Source: Planctomycetaceae bacterium (GTDB lineage Bacteria; Planctomycetota; Planctomycetia; Pirellulales; Thermoguttaceae). Taken from it: DNA of 13,577 nucleotides. The stretch is from NCBI GenBank assembly GCA_031288765.1, contig JAITQV010000527.1, positions 1 through 13,577 on the forward strand, given 5' to 3'. The position numbers and the translations under genes were made by a program. The notes under the pieces are model-generated. The model saw only the letters and a list, made by a program, of their open reading frames with translations, was not told the origin of the DNA and did not search any database. Every line of letters starts with the position of its first letter. Within the stretch, counting starts at the first letter, position 1. Positions 13,532-13,577 of the stretch are shown here, in pieces.

Positions 13532-13577
13532 ATAAAGTTACGTTAGATGATATTTTTTACGTTTATTTGTTTTATTA

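Noticed and set aside
13293..13535. Small frames near the right edge on both strands
   Set aside because: They cross the inverted-repeat element and the 21-bp hairpin, are AT-rich, and show no recognisable protein features.

Overview
The window is a bacterial chromosomal segment of about 13.6 kb. It holds a flagellar hook/motor/switch gene cluster on the minus strand, one very large exported membrane protein gene on the plus strand, and an unusually dense set of non-coding repeats. The gene order flgE-flbD-motA-motB-fliL-fliL-fliN is the classic fla/che order of spirochaetes, Firmicutes and planctomycetes. The MotB style (EWFVTYGDLMSLLLCFF), the enlarged FlgE, the weak or absent Shine-Dalgarno sequences before several genes, and the neighbouring giant beta-rich exported protein with C-terminal membrane helices make a planctomycete my best guess. 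That is inference: there is no rRNA or other marker gene here.

Layout: 1-813 has no gene and consists mostly of repeats (CCGCAGAT-type degenerate repeats, a 72-bp palindromic element, a ~297-bp composite of nested hairpins). 814-8248 is the flagellar cluster, read right to left: flgE (hook, enlarged by two inserted beta-sandwich-like repeats), flbD, motA, motB (with an E/Q-rich 15-bp microsatellite linker), two tandem fliL paralogues each with its own near-identical promoter, and fliN. No fliM sits between fliL and fliN, but the FliN protein carries three FliM/FliY-type EIDALL-like peptides in a disordered N-terminal tail, plus a weaker fourth. 8249-9542 is a second repeat-rich gap holding a 21-bp minisatellite, an inverted copy of the ~290-bp composite, and a palindromic element interrupted by another repeat with a 6-bp direct duplication. 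9543-13214 is the giant gene, preceded by a plausible sigma-70 promoter. 13215-13577 holds an inverted-repeat element and a 21-bp-arm hairpin with a nested terminator-like stem.

How it works together: MotA/MotB form the stator, the FliL proteins modulate or support it at the membrane, FliN is part of the C-ring switch that receives CheY-P, FlgE builds the hook, and FlbD is a small accessory protein of this operon type. The operon looks loosened: repeats fill the flgE-flbD (107 bp), flbD-motA (641 bp) and fliL-fliN (102 bp) gaps, and the fliL copies have internal promoters.

The strongest unexplained signals are (1) the multivalent FliN tail; (2) dispersed hairpin elements whose stems differ between copies by compensatory changes while loops or flanks stay fixed, consistent with a REP-like (GTAG plus palindrome) or structured-RNA family; (3) two ~290-bp inverted copies of a composite of these hairpins bracketing the flagellar cluster; and (4) a nested insertion showing that one repeat family entered another.
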